Source: Paludisphaera rhizosphaerae (GTDB lineage Bacteria > Planctomycetota > Planctomycetia > Isosphaerales > Isosphaeraceae). Taken from it: a stretch of 64,000 nt of DNA. Position numbers and translations under genes: made by a program. Shown in pieces: positions 37,501 to 45,887 of the stretch; position 1 is the stretch's first letter; every line of letters begins with the position of its first letter. The stretch lies in NCBI RefSeq assembly GCF_011065895.1, contig NZ_JAALCR010000003.1:337608-401607 (forward strand). The letters run 5' to 3'. The notes under the pieces are model-generated. The model saw nothing but the letters and a program-made list of their open reading frames with translations. It was not told the origin of the DNA and ran no database searches.

Positions 37501-37993
37501 CCTGCTGGTCAGCTTCGCCGATCGAGACCGTCGCGAACTGCACCTCGCGCCCGCCGAGGCGGCCGTGATGGCGGCGAAAGGACGCCTGCGGCCGATCATC
37601 ATGACGAGCTGCGCCATGATCGCGGGGATGATCCCCATGTCGCTGGCCCTGGAAGAGGGGAGCGAGCAGAACGCGCCGCTCGGCCGGGCGGTGGTGGGAG
37701 GGATGGCGATGTCCACCTTCGCCGCGCTGCTGGTCATTCCCGCCGTGTTCACGCTGGTCATGGCCAGGGCCTCCAAGGTGTCGCCGTCGCTCGACCCCGA
37801 CGACCCGGAGAGCCCGCACTACGATCCGGCAGCGGCGACGCATCACGACGGCCATCACGCCGCCCCAGGGCACTCCCACGATCATCACAGAAACGGAGAC
37901 TCGCGGGCCGACGCCCCCCCTCCGTTAGACGGCGCCCCGAGCAACGGCCAGGCATCGCCACCTGAGGAGTCCCCGAATGTCCACCACACGTAA
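34565..37993 (+). CDS. RND efflux permease (AcrB/MdtB-like) with histidine-rich tail
   Basis: 1142 residues. Starts FALRRPVTVLMLMLALALGG, the typical helix 1, then IFPSLNQPVIYVVHSYGGMD. The proton-relay region LALAIGILVDEATVEVENIH is present, and twelve helices can be placed. Extras are a His/Asp patch in the central cytoplasmic loop (TGHEHDHDAEK) and a C-terminal tail rich in His (THHDGHHAAPGHSHDHH), both suggesting metal sensing or binding. The family exports toxic small molecules. The gene overlaps the adaptor start by 17 bp (37977-37993), so translation is coupled. Confidence 0.9.
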   Translation: MNPIIFALRRPVTVLMLMLALALGGLYSLYRMQKDIFPSLNQPVIYVVHSYGGMDPKQIEGLATNVYETLFQYISGLEHVESRSLQSMCVMKLYFQPGTNMSEATANTVAYSNKAVSIMPYGSQPPFIIRLDAGSLPVGYLVFASKTKTIAEIQDMAMYRVRPMFASIPGTMSPPPFGGNVRAIVINLDPDRLRSYGLSPQDVVEALDRGNYASPSGNVTIKDQMAVVPANTMVLDPKELNNVPLKLGQNVYIRDVGKVSDSSDIEVGYALVNGRTSVYLPVVKRADASTLSVVADVKASLPRFQAALPDDVTISYEFDESPIVHRAIESVGVEGALGAGLTGLMVLLFLRDLRSVIVVVLNIPLALLGSIIVLDLTGNTINVMTLGGLALAIGILVDEATVEVENIHTQMEHTPSIARAVRQGNLETAVPRLLALLCILSVFIPSFIMQGAVKALFLPLSLAVGASMITSYLLSSTLVPVLSVWLLTGHEHDHDAEKADRENHPGMFSRLMGVFESVLGWTVKHRVKVVAAYLAITATVVVLVGTQLGRELFPRVNAGQFQMRVRPPEGTRYDLTLRVAQKTLEAIGEEVGPENVATSMGYIGAIPPQFTVNLAYQWSRGPDDSMLRVGLRPGSKIDVFELQENLRKSLPEKVGSWFRDELIRLGVDKDDAEERADRLVFAFEPGDLISSTMSLGSPAPIEVVVNGRNLTDTAAFMDRVYEQLDKVPSLRDLQIQQTLHYPTVQVVVDRERAGLSGVTARDIGDSMIAATYSSRFTSRNYWRDDISGTSYQVQVSVPPTKMTEATDVSLIPITKSGRRPDAPVEPSNPESPLLLRDVARVMRSAMPGEIDRYNMRRYLSVTANVEGEDLGRAITQVRQAIKAAGEPPRGVEVDMRGQVKPMEQMFTSLQIGLAVAVLVILIMLTAYFQSFRLALTAVASVPAVLTGVVLALYLTNTTLNIESFMGAIMAVGVAVSNAILLVSFADRDRRELHLAPAEAAVMAAKGRLRPIIMTSCAMIAGMIPMSLALEEGSEQNAPLGRAVVGGMAMSTFAALLVIPAVFTLVMARASKVSPSLDPDDPESPHYDPAAATHHDGHHAAPGHSHDHHRNGDSRADAPPPLDGAPSNGQASPPEESPNVHHT

Positions 37994-39350
37994 CAAGGGC
38001 GGCCGGCGTTGCGCCTTCCTGGGCGCCACCGTCGCCTTGCTGACCCTCGCGCCAGGTTGCTCCCATCATGAAGCCGCTCCGCCTCCCAAAGGCGAGAAGC
38101 GCCCGGACGCCGTCGATCCCCAGTCGTTCAGTGTCCAGCGCCGCGACATCCAGATGCAGGTCGTGCAGCCCGGGACCGTCCAGGCTTATGAGTCGACCCC
38201 GATCTTCTCGCGGATCAATGGATACGTCGAGAAATACAACGTCAACATCGGCGACCGCGTGAAGGTCGGCGACGTCCTCTTGACCATGTGGGTCCCCGAC
38301 CTCGTCGAGTCACTGAACCAGAAGACGGCGATGGTCGACCGGGCCAAGGTGGAAATCCGAGTCGCCGAGAGCAGCCTCCGCTCGGCGGAAGCCACCCTGG
38401 AGAACGCCAAGGCGCACATCGTGTCCTCGCAAGCGGTGGTCAAGCGGTCGCAGGCCGCCTACACGCGGTGGGAGTCGGAATACAACCGCCTCAACCAACT
38501 CGTCGCCAACCAGGTGTTGAACAGCCAGGTCCGCGACGAGACCTACCGTCAGTTCGAGGAAGCCGCGGCCACGCGAGACCAGTCGGATGCGATGGTCAAC
38601 GAAGCCGTCGCCAGCCGCGACCGCGCCGCGGCCGACCTGGAACGGGCCAGGGTCGACGTCGAGTCCGCCAAGGCGGAACTGTCCGTCGCCGAGGCCGAAC
38701 GTCGCCAGGCCCAGGTGCTCGTCGACTACGGTCAGATCAAGGCCTCTTACGACGGCGTCATCACTCAGCGCAACGTCAGTCCCGGGGACTATCTGCAGGC
38801 CGGCGGCGGGACCGGCGACACGAATCGGCCGCTCTTCGTCCTGGAGCAGACGGACCCGGTCCGCGTCTTCGTCGGCGTCCCCGAGCTGGCGGCCAACTTC
38901 ATCAAGGACGGCGACACCGCGCTGGTCCGCATCCAGGCCGTCGCGGGCGCGCTACGCGCCGGCAAGATCGTCCGCACCAGCTTCTCGCTCAATCCCACGA
39001 CGCGGACGCTTCAGACCGAGATCGACATCCCCAACTCCGACGGCCACCTCCGACCCGGCATGTACGTCACCGTGGTCGTGACCGTCGACCGCAAGCAGGT
39101 GTTTTCGGTTCCCTCGAACGCGGTCATCTTCGTGGGAGGCCAGAACTACGCTCTCGACCTGAGCATCAACGGCAAGATCATCCGCACGCCCGTCCTTGTG
39201 GGTCCCTCGGATGATCAGTACACGGAGATCCTCCGCAAACGTCCCCCGGGCGCCCCGCCCGAAGGCTGGACGATGCTCGACGGCGATGAGGTCGTCGTCG
39301 TGAACGCAACCAAGTCGGGCATGGACAAGCCGGCAGAGCCGGCGAAGTGA
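37977..39350 (+). CDS. RND periplasmic adaptor (membrane fusion protein)
   Basis: 457 residues with a lipoprotein leader (FLGATVALLTLAPGC, Cys about residue 28). The classical adaptor order follows: first lipoyl half VQAYESTPIFSRINGYVEKY and NIGDRVKVGDVLLTMWVPDL, a long coiled-coil hairpin (about 110-250), the second lipoyl half (YDGVITQRNVSPGDYL), and barrel strands with LRPGMYVTVVVTVDRKQVF. It links the pump to TolC. It is the last gene of the operon; its stop is 18 bp before the convergent glycosidase stop. Confidence 0.9.
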   Translation: MSTTRNKGGRRCAFLGATVALLTLAPGCSHHEAAPPPKGEKRPDAVDPQSFSVQRRDIQMQVVQPGTVQAYESTPIFSRINGYVEKYNVNIGDRVKVGDVLLTMWVPDLVESLNQKTAMVDRAKVEIRVAESSLRSAEATLENAKAHIVSSQAVVKRSQAAYTRWESEYNRLNQLVANQVLNSQVRDETYRQFEEAAATRDQSDAMVNEAVASRDRAAADLERARVDVESAKAELSVAEAERRQAQVLVDYGQIKASYDGVITQRNVSPGDYLQAGGGTGDTNRPLFVLEQTDPVRVFVGVPELAANFIKDGDTALVRIQAVAGALRAGKIVRTSFSLNPTTRTLQTEIDIPNSDGHLRPGMYVTVVVTVDRKQVFSVPSNAVIFVGGQNYALDLSINGKIIRTPVLVGPSDDQYTEILRKRPPGAPPEGWTMLDGDEVVVVNATKSGMDKPAEPAK

Positions 39351-39368
39351 TCGGCCGCACGACGTGGC

Positions 39369-42305
39369 TCAGCGAACGCGGACGAGCTTCCCAGCCAGGT
39401 CACGCTCGAAGGCTGGGGGCCTCAAGGTGAGCCGGCCGGATTCGGGTCGAGTCTCCACGGTTCCGACGACATCCCCCTTGAAGGTGTCCCACCACTCGAC
39501 GCGCCATGAGGAATCGGCGGGGGCGTCGAGCGTCAGTTTGAGGCCGGCCCATCGGTCCGGCGGAGCGCCGGAGTACGGGTCGCGCCAGGTGCTGTTGCGG
39601 TCGTGAACCCAGAGGACCATCAGGTCGTCGCCCGCCACCGCGAGGGCGTCGACGTCCGGAAAGCGGCTCGACCGATACGAGGGGACGGTGATCGAACGGA
39701 CCTGGAGCCAGTCCCCCTCCAGGTTGGCGATCGACAGTTCATGGCGTCCGGCGGGGACCTCCACGGCGACGTCCTCATCGTAACTGGCCACCCAGACCTT
39801 GTAGGGTTCCAGCAGTCGAGACGACTTCCACGGCCCCTTGCCCGGCTCGCCGGTCGTCAATGCTCGATTCACCGCTTCGCGACCGTCCACGGCGATCCGC
39901 AGCCGGGCCGACGTGCAAACCTCGCCGATCCTCACGAGCACCTTGCCAGGCTGCGGCATGTCGAGCGTCCAGACGACCTCGGAGTACAGTTCCTTGCCGT
40001 CGCCCCCGCGTTTGGGACTGCCGAGCGTCATGGCGACCGGCCCGCCTTTCAAGGTCCCGTCACGGTTGACTTCGTGGCGATTCGAGGGCGTCCGGCCCCA
40101 CTCCTTCGATGCGGAGACGGTCACGTCGTGAAACGTCTCGGGGGCATCGGCCGGTCCTTCAACGGCGATCCGCTCGACGGGCTTCATCGGGTTGTTCGCC
40201 CAGTCGATGGAGTCGGTGAATTTCCGGACCGGCGTGAGGACCTGATAGGCGTCCTTGGGGTGGACGTAAGAGTCCCACCACCAGAGCATGGCCGTACCGG
40301 CCGACCCGGAGGCGATCGCCGTCCAGGCGCCGTTGTGCATGTTGATCGCCCGGCCCTGGGGGTCCCACTTCTGGTCGCCGGCCTGCCAGTCGATGCCGAA
40401 CTCAGCCAGGAGGTAGGGCTTGCCGAACTTGAGGTTCGCCTGCGTCTCCCGGTGGATGCGCGAGGTGAAGTCCAGGACGTTGCCGGCCTGGCCGTACATG
40501 TGAGTCATTGAGAAGTCGATGTTCGGGTCGTTCCAGATCGGCGGGGAACCGTAGCTGGTGCTGACGAGACGACGGTTGGGGTCGATCTCCTTCAGGTAGG
40601 CGGCCATCTCGCGGGTCCAGGCCTCGACGGCCGGATTCGGCTCGACCTCGTTCCAGAACTCCCAGGCGAACACGAACGGCGACCATCCCCAGCGCGCGAC
40701 GAGATAACGTAGACGCCGCTTGTAAAGCTTGCGGGCCGTCTCGTCGGTCCAGAAGTCCTGAGGCCGGGCGCAGGGGCCGCCGTTCTTGGCGTTGTACGGG
40801 TTGCTGACCCAGCTTCCCTCGTTGAAGTAGCCGCCGTCCTTGAACTCGCCGTAGGTGCCGATGCAGTACATCAGCCGAACGCCGTTGGCCTCGGCGATCC
40901 GCAAGACCTCATCAAGCCGCCAGGCGTTGTCGAGCGCGTAACGGCCGAGCCCTTGATAGGAGCCGGTCCCCGCCTTGGGAGTCGGTCGGGGCATCCACTC
41001 CAGGCCCTTCTCGTTGAACGCCAGCCAGAGCCGCGCCCAGTTGCCCCCCGCCTTGCCGAGGGCGCCGAACCAGTTCTCATAGCTCTCCAGCGGGTTCCGA
41101 TCGTTGGCCCAGCAGACGTTCTCGCCCACGGCGAAATAGGACGAGCCGTCGTCGAACCGGAAGTAATGCGGAGCCTTCTCCGCAACGCGGATGAACCCCG
41201 GCGACTTCGACGCAACGGCCGTGAACATCAGGGGCTTCGAGCGGACCTCGCCGCTCGCGTCCTTCACCTTGATGGTCATCGAATGCCGACCGGCGACGAC
41301 GGGCGAATACTTGACGCGAAATCCGCCGGGGCCGGCTGGCTTCAACGTCTCAGCCCTGTCGGTTCTCTCAAGCTGGAACGGCGACTGGTAATAGCCGGGA
41401 ACGCTGGTTTTGCGGCCGTCGGGGGCGACGACCTCGGCGTCCACGGTGATCTGATCGGGGTCGAAGGGGTTCTCGTAGCGGGCGTGAACATCGAGGTCGA
41501 TCGTAACCGGCGCGAAGACGTCGACGCGATCGCGGTCGAGCCGGGCGTCGGCGATCGCCAGCGGGCGATCATCGCTCCCAGCGGCGACGCCGCTCGCGTT
41601 CGCCTCCTTCGCGAGTACGCCGGCGGCCTGGGCCTTGAACGCCAGACTGATACGGATCGGCTTCCGCGCTAGAACCTCGCCGCCGCTGGTCATCGCCATC
41701 AGGCTGAAGTGCGGGGCGTTCCACTTGCGATCGTCCTGAATCTGAATTCGCGCGTCGCCGGGATCGATCCTCAGTCCTTGCTCTTCCGGCTTCTCGAAGC
41801 CGATCCAGCGCGGTCGGCCCCCCCAAACGACGTAGTGCTCGGCGTCAAGGGCGGGGGGAAGGACGCCGTGAGGCGCCTCGTCGTCGCCGATGAAGTATGA
41901 AGTCTTGCCGGCGTGCTCGGCCGTCTCCAGGGCACCGCGGAGCACCACCGCCTCAATCTCGGCCTCCTCGTCGGGGATGGCCTCGAACTCCAGGCGAACC
42001 TCGTCTTTCTGGCGAACGATCCGCTCGATCAGAACGCCCGCGAAGGGCTCGTGGAGCGGGATGACGTAGGTGGTGAGGTCCCCCTCCTTGCGAATGGAGA
42101 CCTCGGAGGGGTCGGCGGTCCGCTGGTTGGCCAGGTCGCCCTTCCAGCCGGGCTTCACCACGGCGACGCCCACATCCTTGAGGACGTCGACGCCCCCCAC
42201 GAGCACGCGAGCGACGCCCCGGGCGTCGGCCTCGACGGCGACCTGCGCCCTCGCCATCGCGGGGACGAGGAGCAGGATCAAGACGGCCGAGAATGAGGTC
42301 TTCAT
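39369..42305 (-). CDS. Large secreted glycosidase with DUF5060-type N-terminal domain
   Basis: 978 residues with signal peptide (FSAVLILLLVPAMARAQ). Residues about 240-420 are beta-rich (WNAPHFSLM, then immunoglobulin-like YYQSPFQLERT, the DUF5060 type). A (beta/alpha)8 GH5-like domain follows with FAWEFWNEVEPN (acid/base in NE) and YLLAEFGIDWQ (nucleophile glutamate). The C-terminal part is a carbohydrate-binding-like beta sandwich. It probably cleaves a plant or algal polysaccharide outside the cell; substrate unknown. ATG 42305 begins the signal peptide and lies 26 bp after the agmatine deiminase stop, so the two may be co-transcribed. Confidence 0.8.
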   Translation of the reverse strand: MKTSFSAVLILLLVPAMARAQVAVEADARGVARVLVGGVDVLKDVGVAVVKPGWKGDLANQRTADPSEVSIRKEGDLTTYVIPLHEPFAGVLIERIVRQKDEVRLEFEAIPDEEAEIEAVVLRGALETAEHAGKTSYFIGDDEAPHGVLPPALDAEHYVVWGGRPRWIGFEKPEEQGLRIDPGDARIQIQDDRKWNAPHFSLMAMTSGGEVLARKPIRISLAFKAQAAGVLAKEANASGVAAGSDDRPLAIADARLDRDRVDVFAPVTIDLDVHARYENPFDPDQITVDAEVVAPDGRKTSVPGYYQSPFQLERTDRAETLKPAGPGGFRVKYSPVVAGRHSMTIKVKDASGEVRSKPLMFTAVASKSPGFIRVAEKAPHYFRFDDGSSYFAVGENVCWANDRNPLESYENWFGALGKAGGNWARLWLAFNEKGLEWMPRPTPKAGTGSYQGLGRYALDNAWRLDEVLRIAEANGVRLMYCIGTYGEFKDGGYFNEGSWVSNPYNAKNGGPCARPQDFWTDETARKLYKRRLRYLVARWGWSPFVFAWEFWNEVEPNPAVEAWTREMAAYLKEIDPNRRLVSTSYGSPPIWNDPNIDFSMTHMYGQAGNVLDFTSRIHRETQANLKFGKPYLLAEFGIDWQAGDQKWDPQGRAINMHNGAWTAIASGSAGTAMLWWWDSYVHPKDAYQVLTPVRKFTDSIDWANNPMKPVERIAVEGPADAPETFHDVTVSASKEWGRTPSNRHEVNRDGTLKGGPVAMTLGSPKRGGDGKELYSEVVWTLDMPQPGKVLVRIGEVCTSARLRIAVDGREAVNRALTTGEPGKGPWKSSRLLEPYKVWVASYDEDVAVEVPAGRHELSIANLEGDWLQVRSITVPSYRSSRFPDVDALAVAGDDLMVLWVHDRNSTWRDPYSGAPPDRWAGLKLTLDAPADSSWRVEWWDTFKGDVVGTVETRPESGRLTLRPPAFERDLAGKLVRVR

Positions 42306-42331
42306 CGGGCGGCCCTTTCCATTCGTGAAAA

Positions 42332-43447
42332 TCAGCCGACGGCCGGCGCGGCGGGCTGCTGCTGGGAGAGGCAATGGAGAGTTCCCAGGCCGAGCACCAG
42401 GTCCACGCAGTGGACTCCGACGACCTCGCGTTTGGGAAACAGCTCGGCCAGCGTATTCAAGGCGATCCGATCGTTGGGATCGTTGAACGTCGGCACGATG
42501 ACGACGCCGTTGGCGATGTAGAAGTTGGCGTAGCTCGCGGGCAGAATTTCGCCCTCGAAGGTCACCGGCGCGGGCATCGGCAGCTCGACGACGCGCAGAG
42601 GCTTGCCGTTTTGGTCGCGGGCCTTGCGGAGTCGTTGGAGATTGTCCTGGAGCGGCTCGTGGTTCGGGTCGTCCCGGTTCGGCTCGACGACGGCGACGAC
42701 CGTCTTCGCATCAACGAACCGGGCGATGTCGTCGACGTGGCCGTGGGTGTCGTCGCCGTGGACGCCCCGGCCAAGCCAGATCACGTTGGGAGCGCCGAGG
42801 AAGTCGGCGAAAACCTGCTCGATTCCCTCGCGGCCGAGCCCCGGGTTGCGCGCCTGGACGTCCGACAGCAGGCACTCCTCGGTCGTGAGGAGCGTCCCCT
42901 TGCCGTTGACGTCGATGGAGCCTCCCTCCAGCACGACCCGGCGCGAGAGGCCGTCGACCTGGACGCGGGGCGTCCACCGGTGCAGGCTCGTCTTACGGGC
43001 GATGCGACGGCCCAGGCGCTTGTCCTCGTGGTAGTTGTCGTACTTGGCCCAGGCGTTGAACTTCCAGTTGACCATCGCCACCGGCTCGGCGGGCTCCCCC
43101 TCCACGCCCTTGGGCTCGCCGTCGCGGACGACGAACGACGGGGCCGAGTCGCGAAGCCAGACGCGGTCGGTGGCGGCGCGGAAGAATCGGACGCGGTCCA
43201 GATGCGCGCCCGCCTTTTCGATCTTGAGGGCCGCCTTGCTCTCCATGGCGCGATCGGCGACGACGACGTTGACGGTCTCATGCCGAGAGAGGATGCGGAC
43301 GATCTCGGTGTAGACCCAGGGCGTGGGCGCAAACTTGCCCGGCCAGTCCTCGTGGTTGTGAGGCCAGGCGATCCAGGTCGCCTCATGGGGCTCCCATTCG
43401 GCGGGCATCCGGAAACCGAGCTGCGCGGGGGTCGTGGGCATGGTCAT
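42332..43447 (-). CDS. aguA: Agmatine deiminase
   Basis: 371 residues, cytoplasmic, with the peptidyl-arginine-deiminase/AguA family pattern: PAEWEPHEATWIAWPHN at the start, DRVWLRDSAPSFVV (substrate-binding Asp), RVVLEGGSIDVNGKGTLLTT, HGHVDDIARF and the catalytic cysteine near the end in LGLGTLHCLSQQQPA. It converts agmatine to N-carbamoylputrescine and ammonia. The next enzyme of the pathway (N-carbamoylputrescine amidase) is encoded 33 bp upstream in the same operon, which strongly supports agmatine rather than protein-arginine as substrate. GTG/ATG choice: ATG 43447 gives MTMPTTPAQLGFRMP. Confidence 0.9.
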   Translation of the reverse strand: MTMPTTPAQLGFRMPAEWEPHEATWIAWPHNHEDWPGKFAPTPWVYTEIVRILSRHETVNVVVADRAMESKAALKIEKAGAHLDRVRFFRAATDRVWLRDSAPSFVVRDGEPKGVEGEPAEPVAMVNWKFNAWAKYDNYHEDKRLGRRIARKTSLHRWTPRVQVDGLSRRVVLEGGSIDVNGKGTLLTTEECLLSDVQARNPGLGREGIEQVFADFLGAPNVIWLGRGVHGDDTHGHVDDIARFVDAKTVVAVVEPNRDDPNHEPLQDNLQRLRKARDQNGKPLRVVELPMPAPVTFEGEILPASYANFYIANGVVIVPTFNDPNDRIALNTLAELFPKREVVGVHCVDLVLGLGTLHCLSQQQPAAPAVG

Positions 43448-43480
43448 GGGGAGGTTGGGGCTCGTCTCGAGGCGTCAGCT

Positions 43481-44368
43481 TCAGTCCAGGAACCGCTGGG
43501 TGATCGGCGCATAGGCGTCGATGCGACGGTCGCGGAGGAAGGGCCAGTTGCGGCGGGTCTCTTCCTGGAGGCGGGGATCGCATTCGGCGATGAGCACTTC
43601 CTCGCGGTCGCGCGAAGCCTTCGCCAGGATCCGGCCGAACGGATCGGCCAGGAACGATCCGCCCCAGAACTCCAGGCCGCCGTCGGGGGCGCCTTCATGG
43701 CCGATCCGGTTGATCGCCCCGACGAAAACGCCGTTGGCGATAGCGTGGGCGCGCTGCATCGTCTCCCAGGCGGACGCCTGAGCCTCGCCGAACTCCGCCT
43801 TCTCGCTGGGGTGCCAGCCGATGGCCGTTGGGTAGAAGAGGACCTCCGCCCCCTGCATGGCCGTAAGGCGAGCGGCCTCGGGATACCACTGGTCCCAGCA
43901 GACGAGCGTCCCGACCTTCGCGTGCTTCGTCTCGAAGGTCTTGAAGCCGAGGTCGCCGGGGGTGAAGTAGTACTTTTCGTAGTACAACGGATCGTCGGGG
44001 ATGTGCATCTTGCGATACTTGCCGACGAGCGAACCGTCCGACTCCAGCACGACGGCCGTGTTGTGGTAGACCCCGGCCGCACGCCGCTCGAAGAGCGAGC
44101 CGACGATCGTCATCTTCGTCTCGCGGGCGACCTTCGCCAGGGCGTCGGTGCTCGGCCCCGGGATCGGCTCGGCGAGATCGAAGGTCGAGGCGTCCTCGGT
44201 CTGGCAGAAATACTGCGTGAGGAAAAGCTCGGGAAGACAGGCGACCTGCGCCCCCTTCGACGCCGCCTCGCGCAGCATGTCGCACGCCCGACGCAGGTTG
44301 TCGGCCGGGTCGGTCGAGCACCTCATCTGGATCAATCCCACGCGGAACGGCGGGCGGTTCGCCCTCAT
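43481..44368 (-). CDS. aguB: N-carbamoylputrescine amidase (nitrilase superfamily)
   Basis: 295 residues. The nitrilase catalytic triad is visible: Glu in CLPELFLTQYFC, Lys in KYRKMHIPDDP, and Cys in LVCWDQWYPEAARL. The DPLYYEKYYFTPGDLGF stretch is typical of the AguB subgroup. It hydrolyses N-carbamoylputrescine to putrescine, CO2 and ammonia, completing the agmatine route with AguA. ATG 44368 was preferred to the in-frame TTG at 44383. It is first of the aguBA pair, leftward, with a 209-bp divergent gap to the RidA gene that should hold both promoters. Confidence 0.9.
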   Translation of the reverse strand: MRANRPPFRVGLIQMRCSTDPADNLRRACDMLREAASKGAQVACLPELFLTQYFCQTEDASTFDLAEPIPGPSTDALAKVARETKMTIVGSLFERRAAGVYHNTAVVLESDGSLVGKYRKMHIPDDPLYYEKYYFTPGDLGFKTFETKHAKVGTLVCWDQWYPEAARLTAMQGAEVLFYPTAIGWHPSEKAEFGEAQASAWETMQRAHAIANGVFVGAINRIGHEGAPDGGLEFWGGSFLADPFGRILAKASRDREEVLIAECDPRLQEETRRNWPFLRDRRIDAYAPITQRFLD

Positions 44369-44577
44369 CGCTTCGAGCCTCAAAGAACGGACGGTTGCGG
44401 TTCAGTCCCAAACGACATCGTAACAGTACGCACAGCCGAGGGCTAAGGCCAGGTCCACCGGCCGCGGTTGAATCCCAGGCGTCGGACCGTTACGCTTTTC
44501 AGCATGATCGCGGGCTCGCCCCGCGGCAATGTCGCGAAGTTCCGTCATCGACCTGCAGACCGAAGGACGCCGCCCCC

Positions 44578-45039
44578 ATGGGAGCCGAAGAACGTCTCGC
44601 CGCCCTCAAGTTGGAACTCCCCCCCGCCCCCAAGCCGGTGGCGACGTACGTCACGGCCCTGCGCGTGGGCGAATTCCTCTACGTCTCCGGCCACGGCCCG
44701 GTGAAGTCCGACGGCTCGCTGATCCTCGGCAAGGTGGGCGTCGACCTCGATCTGGAAGCCGGCGCGGCCGCCGCTCGGCAGACCGGCCTGGCGATCCTGG
44801 CGACCCTCAAGGCCCACCTGGGCTCGCTCGACAAGGTCGTCCGCCTCGTGAAGACGCTCGGCCTGGTCAACTGCCCGGCCGACTACAAGGACCAGCCCAA
44901 GGTCATCAACGGCTACTCGAACCTCATGCAGGAGGTCTTCGGCGAGGCCGGCGTCGGCACCCGGAGCGCCTTCGGCGCGGGCTCGCTCCCCGGCGGCATG
45001 GCCGTCGAGATCGAGGCCATCTTCCAGGTGAAGGACTGA
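44578..45039 (+). CDS. RidA/YjgF-family enamine/imine deaminase
   Basis: 153 residues, cytoplasmic. The family core is seen as LYVSGHGPV, then LDLEAGAAAARQTGLAILAT, VVRLVKTLGLVNC and RSAFGAGSLPGGMAVEIEAI (the arginine that binds the imine). Length is a little above the usual 125-130. It deaminates reactive 2-aminoacrylate-type intermediates. ATG 44578 follows a short untranslated stretch; the longer upstream frame has no family similarity. First of a four-gene operon: RidA, SDR (8 bp gap), SIS (ATGA overlap), Tag (ATGA overlap). Confidence 0.88.
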   Translation: MGAEERLAALKLELPPAPKPVATYVTALRVGEFLYVSGHGPVKSDGSLILGKVGVDLDLEAGAAAARQTGLAILATLKAHLGSLDKVVRLVKTLGLVNCPADYKDQPKVINGYSNLMQEVFGEAGVGTRSAFGAGSLPGGMAVEIEAIFQVKD

Positions 45040-45047
45040 CCCATCAC

Positions 45048-45887
45048 ATGGGACGCCTCGACGGCGTGCGCTGCCTGATCGTCGGCGGGACCAGCGGGAT
45101 CGGTCTGGCGACCGTCCGCCGGTTCCTCGCCGAGGGCGCGACCGTCGTGACCTGCGGGCGCACTCCCGAATCCTGCGGGGAAGGGCTGGCGACGTTCGGC
45201 CCCTCCCCGCCCACAAACCTGAAGGCGATCCCCGCCGACGCCTCCGCGCCCGACGAGGTCGAGCGACTCTTCGCCGAGGCGCTCGACTTCCTCGACGGTC
45301 GGCTCGATGTGGTCTTCCACGTCGCCGGCATCAGCGGCCGGCGTTTCGGCGACGGCCCGTTGCACGAGTGCACCGACGAGGGCTGGGACGTCGTCTTGAA
45401 CGCCAACGCCCGTTCAACTTTCCTCTCGAACCGCTCGGCGGTGCGTCAGATGCTGTCGCAGCCGATCGACGCCCACGGCCTTCGCGGGACGGTTCTGAAC
45501 ATGGCCTCCGTGCTCGCCTGGTCCCCCGCGCCGGACTACTTCGGGACGATCGCCTACGCGGCGAGCAAGGGAGCCGTCCGGGCGATGACGACCGCATCAG
45601 CGTCTCGGTACGCCCGCGACCGGATCCGCTTCAACCTGATCGCACCGGCCCTGATCGAGACCCCGATGGCCGCCCGGGCCTGCGGCGACCCGGCCATCCG
45701 GTCGTACCTCGAGGCCAAGCAGCCGATGGCCGGCGGCCCCGGCATGGCCGAGGACTGCGCGGAGGCCGCATTGTTCCTCTGCGAACCGGCCTCGCGGTTC
45801 ACGACCGGGGTCGAGTTGAACGTCGACGGCGGCTGGTGCGTCTCGGAGGGCCGCCTCCCCCCTGCCCTGAATTCAGGAACGCCATGA
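45048..45887 (+). CDS. Short-chain dehydrogenase/reductase
   Basis: 279 residues with the Rossmann motif CLIVGGTSGIGLATV at the start, FHVAGISG (NNAG equivalent), the catalytic Ser/Tyr region NMASVLAW...AYAASKGAV, and the C-terminal LNVDGGW. A typical NAD(P)-dependent SDR of the FabG/gluconate-dehydrogenase type; substrate not predictable. It lies 8 bp after RidA and its stop overlaps the SIS-protein start (ATGA at 45884). Co-occurrence with an SIS phosphosugar protein hints at sugar metabolism. Confidence 0.88.
   Translation: MGRLDGVRCLIVGGTSGIGLATVRRFLAEGATVVTCGRTPESCGEGLATFGPSPPTNLKAIPADASAPDEVERLFAEALDFLDGRLDVVFHVAGISGRRFGDGPLHECTDEGWDVVLNANARSTFLSNRSAVRQMLSQPIDAHGLRGTVLNMASVLAWSPAPDYFGTIAYAASKGAVRAMTTASASRYARDRIRFNLIAPALIETPMAARACGDPAIRSYLEAKQPMAGGPGMAEDCAEAALFLCEPASRFTTGVELNVDGGWCVSEGRLPPALNSGTP

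Noticed and set aside
42374..44446. 690-codon open frame antisense to agmatine deiminase and the amidase
   Set aside because: Both genes on the opposite strand have complete catalytic motifs; the antisense frame is open only because of high GC and lacks family features.
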